A DNA stretch of 64,000 nt from Francisella endosymbiont of Ornithodoros moubata (GCA_002095075.2 LVCE01000001.1:343561-407560); one strand, 5' to 3'. Numbered from the stretch's first letter, positions 30,805 to 41,785 are shown. Translations and numbers: made by a program. Notes: generated by a model not told the origin, from the sequence alone.

Positions 30805-31903
30805 TATGATAATTATTTCACTATCTTATATTTTATAATCGTATTGATTTCAAGTAAATCTAAGTCAAAATTATTTGAATATTTTCCAGCTATTGTGATT
30901 ATTATTTTGTAATTGTATTGTTATTAGCTTGTGGCTTTTGGAATACTAAATCGACCGAGATAATTTAGACAAGATCACAACTACAAGATTTAATATTACC
31001 GATTATGCTATTTTTGATGCTAATTCGCTGTGATATCCGCATGGTGATTATGCTTGGGCGCAAGCATAAGTATCATGATTGCATTTGTGATAATGTATCT
31101 AACTATTGGAAGATATATATTCCCAGATACTTGGAAAGGTTTATCGGTATTATCAGTTAGTTGGATAGATGGTACTGGTAATATGGTTGCTATCAAGAGG
31201 CATTAGCTACTACTGATAATCAAATGCGCTATATACTTTTAACAGACTTGATTAGTTACTCTATTTGGTTTACATTTTTATTTGCACTAATATCACGGAG
31301 CAAATATCTTTAATAAATGGACAAAAGCAGGTTGTATCGAAGAGCATATCGGTAATGTTTATATTAATAATTCTTATCATATTAAGAGTGAGATTAATTT
31401 TATTGGGATATTTTTGTTGATTGCAGTGGTTTTTGCCGCTACAGATATCGCAAACGATACTCTCTAGCTATCTACCAGCAACTGAGCTAATTTCAGCTAA
31501 GATATGGACAATACTGTTGGTGACATTGTTTGGCTTTTTAGGAGTTATGAAGCCAATTCCTAAGGTTAGAAGTGATAGCATTATTGCGAGTATATTCTTG
31601 TACTTTTTGGTAGCATTTTATCATAGCTTCAGGTTCAAGTTTCAAAGGTTTTTCTCAATTACTGATATATATTGTTTGTGGGGTTATGGTACTTGTTATT
31701 CATGCTATACTAATGATGATAATAGCCAAAATTTTTAGATTAAATTTAGTAATGTGTTCAATAGCTTCCTTAGCTAATATTTGTGGTATAATAGGTGTGC
31801 CAATTTTGGCAAGTGTATATCTAAAAGTTTGGTTTCTATAGTGGTGGTTATGGCATTACTTGGCTTTTTGATAGGTACTCAAGGTAAGTCTAATCGTGGC
31901 TAA
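30805..31903 (+). pseudogene. DUF819-family membrane protein relic
   Basis: From ATG 30805 (MIIISLSYIL, then stop). Pieces in several frames: EYFPAIVIIYFVIVLLLACG, LILPIMLFLMLIRCDIRMV, LSVSWIDGTGNMVAIKEALA, a long open stretch at 31421-31738 (ELISAKIWTILLVTLFGFLG) and SIASLANICGIIGVPILASV near 31760. These are the family signatures of DUF819 (YjcL-like) proteins, thought to be transporters. It ends next to a dipeptide epimerase relic, with which the family is often neighbour. Confidence 0.72.
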
Positions 31904-32628
31904 AATACTTTGATGATTTGCTGGCTAAGAAAAAAATATCCCGGTAGCTATAAGCTCCTTGGAGCAAAAATAATATTATAGAAACCGATGTCTCTATAAG
32001 TTGTGGCACAGTTTCTTGAGACTATTACCAATATTCAAAATGGAATTGAAGCTAACTTCACAGCTATCAAAGTCAAAACTGGTGCAGATTTTAATAGAGA
32101 CATACAATTATTTAAAGCTCTTGATAGTGAGTTTAGCAAAAATATCAAATTTAGGTTTGATGTTAATCAGGGCTAGAATATTTCGTAGACAAAACAGTTT
32201 ATCGAAGAGTTAAATAAATATAGCCTAAATGTTGAGATAATTGAACAGCCTATTAAGTATTATGATATTGCTGTAATGCTTGAGATTACTAAATTTAGTA
32301 ATATTGCCATAGTGGCAGATGAGTCAGTATTTGATGTTAAAGATGCTGAGCGTATCATTCTGAGTGAGTTTAATATTAAGCTTGCTAAAAGATGGTATCC
32401 TTAGAGGCACAGAAAATTAAAAGATTAGTTGATAATGCCGGAATACCTTTATGGTTGGCTGTATGATGGAGTCGCCAGCTGGTTATCTTAGCTACAGCAA
32501 GTTTTGCTCTAGCTGAGAGTATCACAGTAACAGATCTTGGTCTGTTAGATTGGATTGCTAAAGATCTATATAATGACTATCTAACTTTTGATGAGCTGAA
32601 TATTATCTTAAAAGATAATATAAAATGA
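31904..32628 (+). pseudogene. L-Ala-D/L-Glu epimerase (enolase superfamily) relic
   Basis: N-terminal capping domain is missing. Visible are TDVSISCGTV-like and NIQNGIEANFTAIKVKTGAD near 32030, where KxK of the enolase-superfamily base is kept (IKVKTG). Then come IKFRFDVNQG with the metal Asp, NVEIIEQPIKYYDIAVMLEI with the metal Glu, and IAVVADESVFDVKDAERII. The end reads LGLLDWIAKDLYNDYLTFDE. Stops and shifts at about 32020, 32175 and 32400. Such enzymes act in murein peptide recycling. Confidence 0.78.
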
Positions 32629-32659
32629 TTTGGTTTTAATTTATTAAAAATACAGATAT

Positions 32660-33290
32660 ATGAACAAAGATAAAGTTATAGTTCTAGTCATGGTTTTATC
32701 GAAAATGGCAAAGTTTAGCGAGTCCTTTAAAAAAATTATGATGATATTATGCTGTGGATTTGCCAACTACTTTTGTAACTATCGATGTCGCAGTTACTAA
32801 ACTTTGCCAAGTTATACAAAACATCCCAAAGACAAAGTCTATACCTTTATAGCGTATAGTTTTGGGTTGGTATATTAGTTTGTAAGTGTATAGATAAGCT
32901 ACAGCTTGAAAATATTGATGAATGTGTATTTATTAGCGATACCATTTACAGGCTCAAAATTTGCTGATTTTGGAGATGGAGTTTCGTTTTATTCCAAGAT
33001 ACTAAAACCAAATAAAGAACTAAAAGTAACTGATGACTAATTTGAGATTTGTAATAAAGTTGCAGCTAGGATTCCAGTTCATCTAATTGCTGGCAACATA
33101 AGCATTCAAGATTTAATCTTTTGGCTAAATATTGCCTAAAAAGTGATCATGATGATTTGGTTGAAGTAGCATCTGTTTTTGCGATAAATAGTGCTTATAG
33201 GTTATCCTAAATAAAAATCATAGAAAGATTCATCATAATGATGAAACACTAAGTAAAATAGATTGCTTTTTACAAACTGGTAAATTTTAA
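32660..33290 (+). pseudogene. Alpha/beta-hydrolase (lipase-like) relic
   Basis: Starts MNKDKVIVLVMVLSKMAKFS; one base change in frame near 32690 would give VLVHGFIENGK, the oxyanion HG of an alpha/beta hydrolase. Later pieces are NIDECVFISDTIYRLKI replaced by FIATPFTGSKFADFGDGVSF near 32930, RIPVHLIAGN near 33070 and DHDGLVEVASVFAIN near 33150. The family catalytic Asp/His part is partly visible (GNKHSRFN, HNDETL). At least five lesions. Confidence 0.6.
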
Positions 33291-33306
33291 ATCTGAGCAA
33301 ATACAA

Positions 33307-33435
33307 TTAAGCTAAAATAAAATCTTGTGTTGGGAATGAAGTATTATTTGTTGAGTTTACTTGATGGACAAAAGCATCAAAGCTTATTGTATTTAGGGTG
33401 ATTATGAGAGTTGTTGTTAGTTCTAATTTTTTCAT
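33307..33435 (-). CDS. 42-residue exported peptide or truncated secreted protein
   Basis: Read leftward from ATG 33435 with an AAAAGGTAAT ribosome site. Sequence begins MKKLELTTTLIITLNTISFD, a short signal-peptide-like start, and continues VHQVNSTNNTSFPTQDFILA to a TAA at 33307. No domain is recognised. It may be the 5' stub of a longer secreted protein whose remainder was deleted. Low support. Confidence 0.3.
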   Translation of the reverse strand: MKKLELTTTLIITLNTISFDAFVHQVNSTNNTSFPTQDFILA

Positions 33436-33638
33436 TTTTATTACCTTTTGAATTTTTAGTCTTTAAGTTTATGTGACTATTATTGCAGGAGTTTTTATAT
33501 ATATAAATACTAATGATTTTTATAATAGATATCAGTTTAACTTATATAAAGGCGGGGGTTTATAGCTGATTTATATTCAGAGTAAATATTGTTTTATTCT
33601 ATTATAGAGATACATTTAGTGATATAGGTCTAGTTATC

Positions 33639-34522
33639 ATGGACTTTCTGACATTAAAACAAAATTGCCAAATTGAAGAGTATACTATTTCCCAAGGTTT
33701 AAATCTAATCGAAAATGCCTCTGATGAGATTTACGAGAAAATCAAAAACTCAAGCATAAGTATTATATCTCTAAGTATCGATAGTGCTACAGCAGTGACG
33801 CATAATGATTTCAGAAGCCAAAAGGGTGCTTTTGAGGCAATTGTAAATGCTGCGCTTTTTTTTAAAAAAATGGTAATACCATTTTTTTAAACTCATCATT
33901 TACCAAACGTAACCAGCATGAAATTAAAGATGTTTATAAACTTGCTAAATCACTAGAGGCTACAGCATGGTATCTATTTATGATCGTGTGTCTACAGGGC
34001 ATGGTGAAGAGCTGATATAGGAGCTAATAGATATTAGATGATTACCAAGATATTCTCAACTGGCACTACGATATTGAGGCAGATGAGCAGGATATGTTCG
34101 TGCGACCAACTTGTGCACCACATTATTATTGTATCCGTTTTGAGCGTAATAAACACAACGGCGCCAAAGTTTGCTCAAGAGCTCTTAGTTTTAGTACTGG
34201 GGCTAGTAAGGGTTGTATTGTAGAACAAAGTATTTGCCTACTTAATGTCGATGGCAATGTTTATCCGTGTAGCTACCTACCTATGGGTGCTAGTAGTGTC
34301 AAAGAAAAATCTTTTGCTGAGATTTGGAAAATAGTAAGATGCTAGAAGATATGCGTGATTTGAGTGCTTATAAGGGTAAATGTGGTGCGTACGAATTTAT
34401 CAAAATATGTGGAGATTGTAGAGCTAGAGAATATAATATTCACGGTAGCTTATCTAGGAGAAGAGCTATTCTGCAATCCTATGCTAATTAGGATGAAGCA
34501 AAAAGAAAACTTAATTTTATAG
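33639..34522 (+). pseudogene. Radical SAM/SPASM protein relic (NirJ/AhbD-like)
   Basis: The N-terminal radical-SAM CxxxCxxC half is gone; the remainder starts inside it (MDFLTLKQNCQIEEYTISQG, 33639-33890). Further pieces are [40 protein letters not shown] near 34094, and CIVEQSICLLNVDGNVYPCS. The SPASM iron-sulfur site follows, GKCGAYEFIKICGDCRAREY, where one Cys is now Tyr. It ends FCNPMLIRMKQKENLIL. The pattern resembles the heme-related radical SAM proteins NirJ/AhbD, but exact role is unknown. Confidence 0.7.
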
Positions 34523-35483
34523 TCTATTGTTTTGTAAGCCAACAACTTCAGACATTTCGACAATTTGTTTAATATCTGTGTTTGGTGTCGGTTTTTTTCC
34601 TCTACCTTGTACTTGAAGTGGTATATTTACAAAATTCATAGCTTTAAAATTATAAGTAATATAACACTATCTATACTCATAGCATATACTCCAATAGAAC
34701 CAGTCCCTTGATATGCAGTAAGCAATAGTTAGGTTTTTTAGATCTTTTATAGTTGTCCAGAGAGTCATAGATTTTTCGTAAGGAGGTACGGAAACATTTA
34801 CAATAATTAATGTAGCATGATAAAACGCTTATCTTTTGATTTTGGCTCAAGCATAAGTTTTAGATAGTATATAAGCTCTTATAAAACGAGATATAGAACT
34901 GGTACTCTTTGATATTTTCTAAATGCCAGTTTATAGCTAGGGGCATTGGTTAAGACATCTTCAGTTTCTTTATATATTTGAATTTCACCATCAAGAAACT
35001 CTATCACAGCACTATTGCCTAGTGAATCTCTAAGAGAGATGTAGCGGAATATTTTTGATAAAAATACCATGTTTAAGTTTGATAACACTATTAACTATCT
35101 GATGTTCAGATAGAAACTTTATAGCTTCTGTTACATTTTTACCATCGCTAATAAAAAATTAAAAATTACCAATATCATATATAAAAAGGACTGGGAGTGT
35201 ATATTTAGGATCATATGTTGGGTATTTGGTTATATCACAAGATATAAAACACTAAAATAAAGTCATTGTGTTTAAACCATCTGCAATACTTCTATCAAAG
35301 CCAAATCTATCAAAATAGCCTTCCAGCTTGTAAGCTGCTCTATAAGAATCTTGTCTGCGTCAATAATAAAATTTGTAGTATTCTCAATTCCTACATAATC
35401 CCAACCATTTTCAAAAGCAGGAAATCCATAGATCTTGCTTCTATTTTATAATAATTTTTATTTATAAATACATTTGTACACAT
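34517..35483 (-). pseudogene. Linear amide C-N hydrolase (Ntn; penicillin V acylase-like) relic
   Basis: Read leftward from ATG 35483 with AAAAGGATAA before it. MCTNVF retains the N-terminal nucleophile Cys2, and ARSMDFPAFENGW-like sequence follows across a shift, as in choloylglycine hydrolases. A clear block is ISLRDSLGNSAVIEFLDGEI then ETEDVLTNAPSYKL (34879-35088). C-terminal pieces are MTLWTTIKDLKNLTYCIS near 34760 and VNIPLQVQGRGKKPTPNTD. Several shifts and stops. Such enzymes cleave bile-salt, acyl-homoserine lactone or penicillin V amides. Confidence 0.7.
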
Positions 35484-35570
35484 GGCTTATCCTTTTTTGT
35501 ATATGAGTTCATATTTTTAGGTGGTATACTTAACATTATTAAAATATACAGTATTTATAGTTATAAAAAA

Positions 35571-35823
35571 ATGACAAATCAATTTGAAAATATAATCTTA
35601 TATCGCATGGTTATACCAGAGAAAATTTGCCCAAATGGTCTAAAGGCGAAGGCGCTTTTTGAACAAAAAGACTGGAGTTTTGAAGATAATCATCTAAAAA
35701 CTCGTACTGAGACAGATGCCTTCAAAGCAAAATATAATTTACAAACTACACCATTAATTTTCATAGATGGTCAGCAGATAGGGGGATTATAGTGACTTGT
35801 CTGAATTTTTAGGTGAGAAATGA
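35571..35823 (+). pseudogene. Glutaredoxin-like protein with a G-run frameshift
   Basis: Thioredoxin-fold protein of about 83 residues, open to 35792. Start MTNQFENIILYRMVIPEKIC, with redox motif ICPNGLKAKALF (single Cys) and cis-Pro segment YNLQTTPLIFIDGQQIG. One G fewer in the run at 35780-35784 turns the tail into GDYSDLSEFLGEK ending at 35823, the normal glutaredoxin end. So only the last dozen residues are affected. A monothiol CPNG site suggests a role other than general disulfide reduction. Confidence 0.65.
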
Positions 35824-36269
35824 ATTAGCAGTTAAAATACTTTGTCCTATCTACTCAAGTATTGCCTGAGCATATCGATCCAAACGAGCATCTAAATAAT
35901 GTCGTCTATCTACAATGGATGCAGGATGTAGCTATCGCACATATCAAGGCTAATGGTGTCTTTGGACTGACAAAGTCTCAAGGACTTACATGGTTTGTTA
36001 AAAAGTATATTATAGATTATCTATCACAAGGTTTCTTAGGTGATGATATCGCTGTGGTTACATAGATAGAGAGTATTACCAAGATTTCTACACTTAGCAA
36101 ATATCATATCTATAGAAAATCAGACAAAGCACTATTATGCAAAGCAGATACACTATGGGTTATGATAAATGCTCAAAAGGGTAGACCTGCCAAAATACCT
36201 ACAGAACTAGTCGAAATTTTTGATAAATATAACAGTTTTGAGATTGATGATATTAGTTATTTGATTTAA
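35820..36269 (+). pseudogene. Acyl-CoA thioesterase (hotdog) with two nonsense codons
   Basis: A 4HBT-type hotdog reading frame with no shift: YFVLSTQVLPEHIDPNEHLN, NNVVYLQWMQDVAIAHI with the catalytic Asp region, WFVKKYIIDYLSQGFLGDDI, and the end FDKYNSFEIDDISYLI. Two in-frame stops interrupt it, TAG at 35826-35828 (codon 3) and TAG at 36063-36065. The ATG overlaps the stop of the repaired glutaredoxin. 150 codons, normal family size. Recent inactivation. Confidence 0.72.
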
Positions 36270-36334
36270 TAAAAAATTATAAAGCCTATTTTTCCTGATA
36301 ATTATTTCAAAAAATAATATAACTAAAAATAAAG

Positions 36335-37087
36335 CTAATTTATTAGTTTTTGTCTTAAACCCTCAAATAAATAGACCGTTGCAGCTTGAGCTACATTTAG
36401 CGATTCTATATCACTAAGTGTTGGTATCATAGTTTTTCACCTACAGAAAAATCTTGGATACCATTAGCTTCTTCCCCAAAAACTAACATGCTATTAGCAA
36501 GTTTAAATTCATTAGTATAACATGATATTCCCTGATGTGGCGTAGTCAGCCATATCTTGCGCTGCTGTAATTTTACGGTGTTTTTTAGCTCAGCAAGATT
36601 TTCAAGATAGCCAAATTTGAGGCTAAATTGTGCCCCATACCAGCTCTGATTGCTTTCGGGTTAAACACATCAACAGTGCCATTGCTTAAGATTACTTCTT
36701 TTAAGCCTACAGCTATAGCAGTGCGTAGAATTGTACCGATATTACCAGGATCTTGGATTCTATCGAGTACTAGGATAAAGTCATCATTAAAGCTAAGCTC
36801 TTGAAATTTGGGCTTTCGGCTAAGATTAATATTCCTTGTGGATTTTGTGTTTGAGATAGCGCTTCAAAATCTTTCTCGGTAACAATATACTTTTTATCTA
36901 GAGTATAACTTGGACTATCAGCTTTCTCAGTTACTAATATTCCGATTATTTGTTGTTGAGCTAGTCTTTTAAGTGCTTCTTGAGCACATCTAAGTCCTTC
37001 AATGACATAGTATTGTGACTTTTTTCGTCCCTTAGAACTATGAAGTTTTTTTATTTCTTTATAGAGTTTTTGGCTAAGATTTTTCAT
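36335..37087 (-). pseudogene. TrmH/SpoU-family RNA 2'-O-methyltransferase relic
   Basis: Read leftward from ATG 37087: MKNLSQKLYKEIKKLHSSKG, then RKKSQYYVIEGLRCAQEALK, the RNA-binding N-terminal domain of SpoU methylases, and KDFEALSQTQNPQGILILAE. The SAM-binding knot survives in shifted frames: VLDRIQDPGNIGTILRTAIA near 36745 and EVILSNGTVDVFNPK. The last motif is NVAQAATVYLFEGLR near 36380. Shifts near 36790, 36640 and 36440. The target RNA is unknown. Confidence 0.8.
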
Positions 37088-37234
37088 TAAATTGATTAGC
37101 TAGCAATTTTGCTAATAATTTTATGATTTTTAGTGGAGTGTTTAAATAGCTTTAATGTGTATTTTTACTATAACTAGTCAGAAATATTAAGGTAAATATA
37201 TTACTAAAAAATCTCTAGAGTTAGAGTATATTTT

Positions 37235-37820
37235 ATGCAAAGAGAAAAAGGTGCCTATGTACCGGTATTTTAAGTGCTGTTTTATTTTAGCAAGTATATT
37301 ATCATTATTGGGAATCTTAGTGCCTATAATATCCAAATTATCCAAATTTTAATCCTAGAAAAGTTTGGTTGAGCATATATTTTGGCAATGAGTGTCTTTG
37401 TTTGCTTATGTTTGGTTTTGATGTTTAGTCGTTTTGGAGATATCAAGCTAGGTCAAGATCATGAGCTACAAGAGTATACAAATCTCTCATGGTTTACGAT
37501 GCTATTTGCTGCAGGTATGGAGATCTGTTTGATGTTTTATGGTGTTACTGAGCCACTAAATCATTTTCTAACTCCACCTAATCTTTCGACAGATAATCTA
37601 GAAATGGTAAAACATGCGATGATTTTGTATATAGTGTTATGCTTAGTATCAAACAAAAGCAGATAACAATGCTTATAATAATAGGGTAGAAGTTTTATTA
37701 GGTCAAGGTGGTCAATATTATGATATTATAAGCTACTCAAAGGATCAGGTAATTGCTGATATAGTGATACATCTGCATTATTTACATTTAGCAGTAGCTG
37801 ATAAAAATATTATCAATTAA
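37235..37820 (+). pseudogene. BCCT-family transporter, internally deleted
   Basis: Relic of a betaine/carnitine/choline-type sodium symporter. After a damaged start it reads VLMFSRFGDIKLGQDHELQE, then NLSWFTMLFAAGMEICLMFY and GVTEPLNHFLTPP (37382-37666). The remaining sequence jumps to the C-terminal regulatory tail, VEVLLGQGGQYYDIISYSKD and HLHYLHLAVADKN. About 400 codons between helix 4 and the tail are missing, so deletion is the main lesion. Its 3' end overlaps the TspO relic. Confidence 0.75.
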
Positions 37821-38288
37821 GTACAGCGTAACTAAAGTTAAGTATCCAAGCAAAGCTTATCCATAACAGATAAGGTATGAGTAAATATCCGGCTAGCTTG
37901 TCCATTTGTTTAAATACTATAATATTCCAGGCAACAAATATCCATAATACTGACATCTCTAATAGAGCTAAATCAATATTATGCCAGCAGAAAAATACAA
38001 ACTCCATAAGAAATTGAGTCCTAACTGTATCACATAGACTATAAAAGCTTTTTCTTTGAATTGCCCTTGTTTAAATATTAACCAACTAGATATAGCAATC
38101 ATAATATATAAGATCGTCCATACTGGTGTAAATATCCAATTAGGTGGGACAAAGAGCGGGCTCTTTAGATAGATAAACCAGCTTGGGATATTTATTGATG
38201 TTATCATACCAACAAAATATCCAACAGCTAAGATTACTATTATAAATAATGCTAGCGCTAGCAATTTTATGATTTTGAGTTGGTTCAT
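37813..38288 (-). pseudogene. tspO: TspO/MBR-family membrane protein with one frameshift
   Basis: Five-helix outer/inner membrane tryptophan-rich sensory protein that binds tetrapyrroles. Read leftward from ATG 38288: SPLFVPPNWIFTPVWTILYI is the family hallmark, then LGLNFLWS. One T is missing in the run at about 38005-38008; restoring it continues FVFFCWHNIDLALLEMSVLW and ends YLLWISFAWILNFSYAVLN. Both halves are otherwise open and total about 155 residues, the normal size. Confidence 0.82.
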
Positions 38289-38392
38289 TTTTAACTCCTT
38301 AAATCTGTTAAAAAAGACCTTGGGATTTACATTAGATATTGTAGATTAGAATATATTTTTTCTAAAGTATATTATAATTATTAACAATTATT

Positions 38393-38416
38393 TAATAAGG
38401 TAATAAGGTAATAAGG
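38393..38416 (+). repeat. Three tandem copies of an 8-base unit at a ribosome site
   Basis: TAATAAGG is repeated three times without mismatch just upstream of the msrBA relic start at 38425. Each copy holds a Shine-Dalgarno-like AAGG. Copy-number change would move the ribosome site by 8 bases. Confidence 0.8.
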
Positions 38417-38424
38417 TAAGTAAG

Positions 38425-39258
38425 ATGCTAAAAACCAAGAGCTTAACACCACATGAGTATAATAAAGCTACAAAAAGATCTTTTACAGGTAGTATATAAT
38501 AATTTAGATCAAAAAGGGCTTGTATATTTGTCGTAATAGAGGTATGCCTCTGTTTAGAGCTGATAGAAAGTTTATTTCAACTTGTGGTTGGCCAAATTAT
38601 GATATCCATATTGATAATAATGTAAAACAACTTCCTGATGACGATGGTAGAAGAAATAAGATTTTGTGTAATAATTGTGATGGTCACCTTGGACTCATGG
38701 TGAAGGCTATACTAAGTTAAACATTCACTACTGTGTTAACTCTGCTTCAGTAGATTTCATCCCTATAGAAGATTTTAGTAATACCGAAGAGATTATTGTT
38801 GCAGTAGAGTGTTTTTAGAGAGTTGAATATTATATGAAAAAACTGTTAGGAGTAGTATTTGCTGAGTCAGGTTACTGTGGTGGTGATTAACCATATCCTG
38901 CAAAAAAATCTGTGGAGGTGATACTGGTTATCTTGAGGTTGTCAGAGTTATATTTGATACTAGCCAAGGTTTCATTACAACAAGTTTTTAAATATTTCTT
39001 TGAGATCCATGATTTTGAACAAGCTGATCGTCAAGGACCTGATATTGGTGAGCAATATAAATCTCCTATTTTCTACTATGATATAAGCAAAAACAAGTTG
39101 CGGAAGATCTAAAACAAATATTAGTACAAAAGGGCTACAAAGTTGCTACAGAGATTAAATTAATGAAGTCATATTACGGTGCTGAAGACTATCATTTTAA
39201 CTATTATATGAAAAAAGGTACTTTACCTTATTGTCATATTCACAAGAAAATCTTTTAA
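38425..39258 (+). pseudogene. Fused methionine sulfoxide reductase MsrB-MsrA, broken
   Basis: MsrB comes first: MLKTKSLTPHEYNKATKRSF, MPLFRADRKFISTCGWP, the zinc Cys pair CNNCDGHLG, and YCVNSASVDFIP with the catalytic Cys region. MsrA follows from about 38800: AVECF, then TAG in place of the Trp of the catalytic GCFWGVE, then GVVFAESGYCGGD, VSLQQVFKYFFEIHDFEQAD, and the end AEDYHFNYYMKKG. Six or more lesions. It would repair oxidised methionine in either stereoform. Confidence 0.85.
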
Positions 39259-39350
39259 TTGTGCTGATTTGGAAAAAGTCTGTTTTTTTATCAATAAAAA
39301 TAAACTTATCGAAATAACTACAAAACCTAATTGTTGTGTAGGTACACCAA

Positions 39351-40455
39351 TCATAAGTTTTGATATTGATAAAAACTTAGAAGAAGTCCAGCAATCCCAG
39401 CAACTGTAAATTTAACTAGCCTTATCACAGCATTACCAGTTGCAAAGCCTTATTTTGATAAATCAATAGCTTTTGATGCTGTAGTTATGTTTATAAATGC
39501 TAACCAAATTGTTACTAAAGCATTTAGAAGTATAAAAATGTAAATATTACTAAAAAGATATGAGTTTAAAATATTTGCTATTACAGTAATAATTGCAAAA
39601 TAATAGCCATTAAGAATTAATTTTCTTTGGTTATGTGGAGTTACTTTTTGCCTAATATAATTACTAGCAAAAACTACCCTACAAATATTAAAGCGAAATT
39701 AATATACAGTATTATGTATAACCAAGATTAAAGTAACCGATAATTAAATTTGATGAGACTGTGATAAAACTAAATAAGGCACCAAAGCACAAACTGCCAG
39801 TCAAAGCCCAACTAAAAAAGGAATATTCATGAAATGATTTAAATAAGCCTTAAAACTTACCTCTAGATTCTTTGAGTGTTTGTATGATGGGTGAGTTTCT
39901 GGCATTATTAATGTTAAGATTAACAGTATAACTCCATAGATAGTTAGAAAATGGAAAATATCCTGTCAACTACCAGTTGTATATACAATCAAACTACCAA
40001 TAATTAGTGCAATTATTGGAGCTAGCATGAACACAATAATCATTGTAGCCATCATTTTCATCAATTTTTGACTTCCATAGCAATTTTTGAGTACTGCCAT
40101 TGTAGCCATAGCAGCAGGGGAGAGTCGCCCAAACCTTGTAAAAAACACATTAATTATTAATGTGTCAAAGCTATGTTTCAATGAACAAAGTATGGTACTA
40201 ACTATATAGGCATACCTATAGCGGAGGATTTTCTTATGCCCAAATATATCTGATAGAGCTCCCAAAAAAACATTCCAAGGCCAAAACCGACAAGATATAT
40301 AGATACATTAATAGCTACTTTGTTGACATTTACACTAAAGAAATGAGCGATGTTGCCAAAAGCAGGGATATAAGTATCAATCTTAAATGGTGTAATGCTA
40401 CAAAAATTATCACAAAGAAAATAAGATATTTACTACCTTTTCTAATTTCGAACAT
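39351..40455 (-). pseudogene. Second Bcr/CflA-like MFS transporter relic
   Basis: Read leftward from ATG 40455: KGSKYLIFFVIIFVAL, then in other frames VSIYLVGFGLGMFFWGALSD, GHKKILRYRYAYIVSTILCS (39966-40265) and FTRFGRLSPAAMATMAVLKN. Then WQDIFHFLTIYGVILLILTL with Trp changed to TGA, MPETHPSYKHSKN, and a C-terminal helix VKFTVAGIAGLLLSFYQYQN. The MFS loop motif and PETxx motif place it in the drug-exporter subfamily. Paralogous to the relic at 10932-11927. Confidence 0.75.
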
Positions 40456-40659
40456 AAATATATTAGATGATTAATTTAAATGGTTTATTTTAGCAGATAA
40501 CTTGATTTAATATCAAAAAGTTCATTAAGCTTGTCGAAATGTTTTATCAACCTAAAAAATAAAGTTTCAACTTATACTAAGTCAGCTTGTTGCTATTTAA
40601 AAAAGATTAAACTTACAGTATATTAATAGATAGTTAAAGTTTTATTAGGATATAATCTA

Positions 40660-41769
40660 TTAAGCTTTAACACTATCATCTTGGTTTTGTACTAGTTGAT
40701 TTATGCTGCCTGAAGCTGCTTGAACTTCAGTTTTAACTATATTAGTGTTTTCCTGAGCTTGTTTAGCATCAGTTTGGTTGGTAAAACTAGTTGTTGCAAC
40801 AGTAGCCGCAGATTTAGCTTTATTAATCGCAGCTTGGATATCCGCAGCAGCAGTGTAACCGCCAATTATAGTAGTATTAGCAGCTGTAGCATCTTTAGCA
40901 GGAGCTATGACTAGGAATGGTGTACCTTGGATTCCAAGCTGATCAAACCCTATTTCTAGCGTAGCTTTAAGATGATCTGCAATCTTATCATCTTGTATAG
41001 CTTTTTTAACTTTAGCCATATCTGCACCAGCTTGTTTAGCTACTTTGTCAACAGTTGAGTTCTTTAAGCTACCTTCGTCTTCACTTGTTGCAAAAATACC
41101 ATTGTGATATTTGACGTAAGCATCAGCACTATATAATTTATAAATAGCAGTACCAACTTCTGCTGCATATTCAGAAGCAGGTGCTTTTTGACCAAATATT
41201 GGAAACTCAGTAAAGATTACTTGAGCATCGCTATTATCTTTCATAATTTTTTCTATTTCAGGAGTAAGCTTAGAACAGTACATGCACTGATAGTCAAAGA
41301 ACTCATAAACAACTACAGAAGGGTTTTTAACATAAGACTTAGGAGTTAGATCAGAGTCATAGATACTGTCTTTTACATTTAAAAAGCTAGTTACAGCTTT
41401 TTCATTGATTTGCTGTTGCATCTTATTGTGTAGCATGTTCATGTTATTTGCAATATCCTGTAGCGGAATAGCTGGCTTTTTAGCACTTATAGCATCTTCA
41501 AACCCAGTTATAATTTTATCGTTGTTTAGCTGAAATGCTTTGATATTTTTATCAGCAGCTATGCTAGAACCCATACCATAACCAATAGTATAGCTTGCAC
41601 TAGCTGTAACATTAGTTTTATCAGCAGGAGTAGCTGTAGCTATACTAGAGCCAGAGCTAGTAGCAGTAGCTGAAGACTTATCATTACTAGAACTATCTGA
41701 ACAAGCTACTAAACTTGTTGTAATAGCAGCTATAGCCAATGCTTTTAAAATTTTTTTCTTTGCCAACAT
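40660..41769 (-). CDS. fipB: FipB, DsbA-like disulfide isomerase lipoprotein
   Basis: Envelope lipoprotein oxidase/isomerase needed for virulence in F. tularensis (established for FipB). Signal peptide with lipobox VAC ending at Cys23, then a Ser/Thr/Ala-rich linker to about residue 56. An FKBP-N dimerisation domain spans about 58-125 (YTIGYGMGSSIAADKNIKAF). The DsbA-fold domain holds redox motif CMYC at 162-165 (EFFDYQCMYCSKLTPEI) and cis-Pro GTP at 282-284. At 369 residues it has a Gln/Ala-rich tail past 325. fipA is 16 bases upstream on the same strand. Fully open, unlike most neighbours. Confidence 0.94.
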   Translation of the reverse strand: MLAKKKILKALAIAAITTSLVACSDSSSNDKSSATATSSGSSIATATPADKTNVTASASYTIGYGMGSSIAADKNIKAFQLNNDKIITGFEDAISAKKPAIPLQDIANNMNMLHNKMQQQINEKAVTSFLNVKDSIYDSDLTPKSYVKNPSVVVYEFFDYQCMYCSKLTPEIEKIMKDNSDAQVIFTEFPIFGQKAPASEYAAEVGTAIYKLYSADAYVKYHNGIFATSEDEGSLKNSTVDKVAKQAGADMAKVKKAIQDDKIADHLKATLEIGFDQLGIQGTPFLVIAPAKDATAANTTIIGGYTAAADIQAAINKAKSAATVATTSFTNQTDAKQAQENTNIVKTEVQAASGSINQLVQNQDDSVKA

Positions 41770-41785
41770 AAATTTACTCCTTTAA

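Noticed and set aside
39259..39350. Short plus-strand coding-like run after msrBA
   Set aside because: A run reading LEKVCFFINKNKLIEITTKP lacks a start and family resemblance and lies against the MFS relic end, so I did not call it.
40720..40914. Plus-strand Ser-rich open frame opposite fipB
   Set aside because: Antisense shadow of the low-complexity Ala/Thr-rich tail of fipB.
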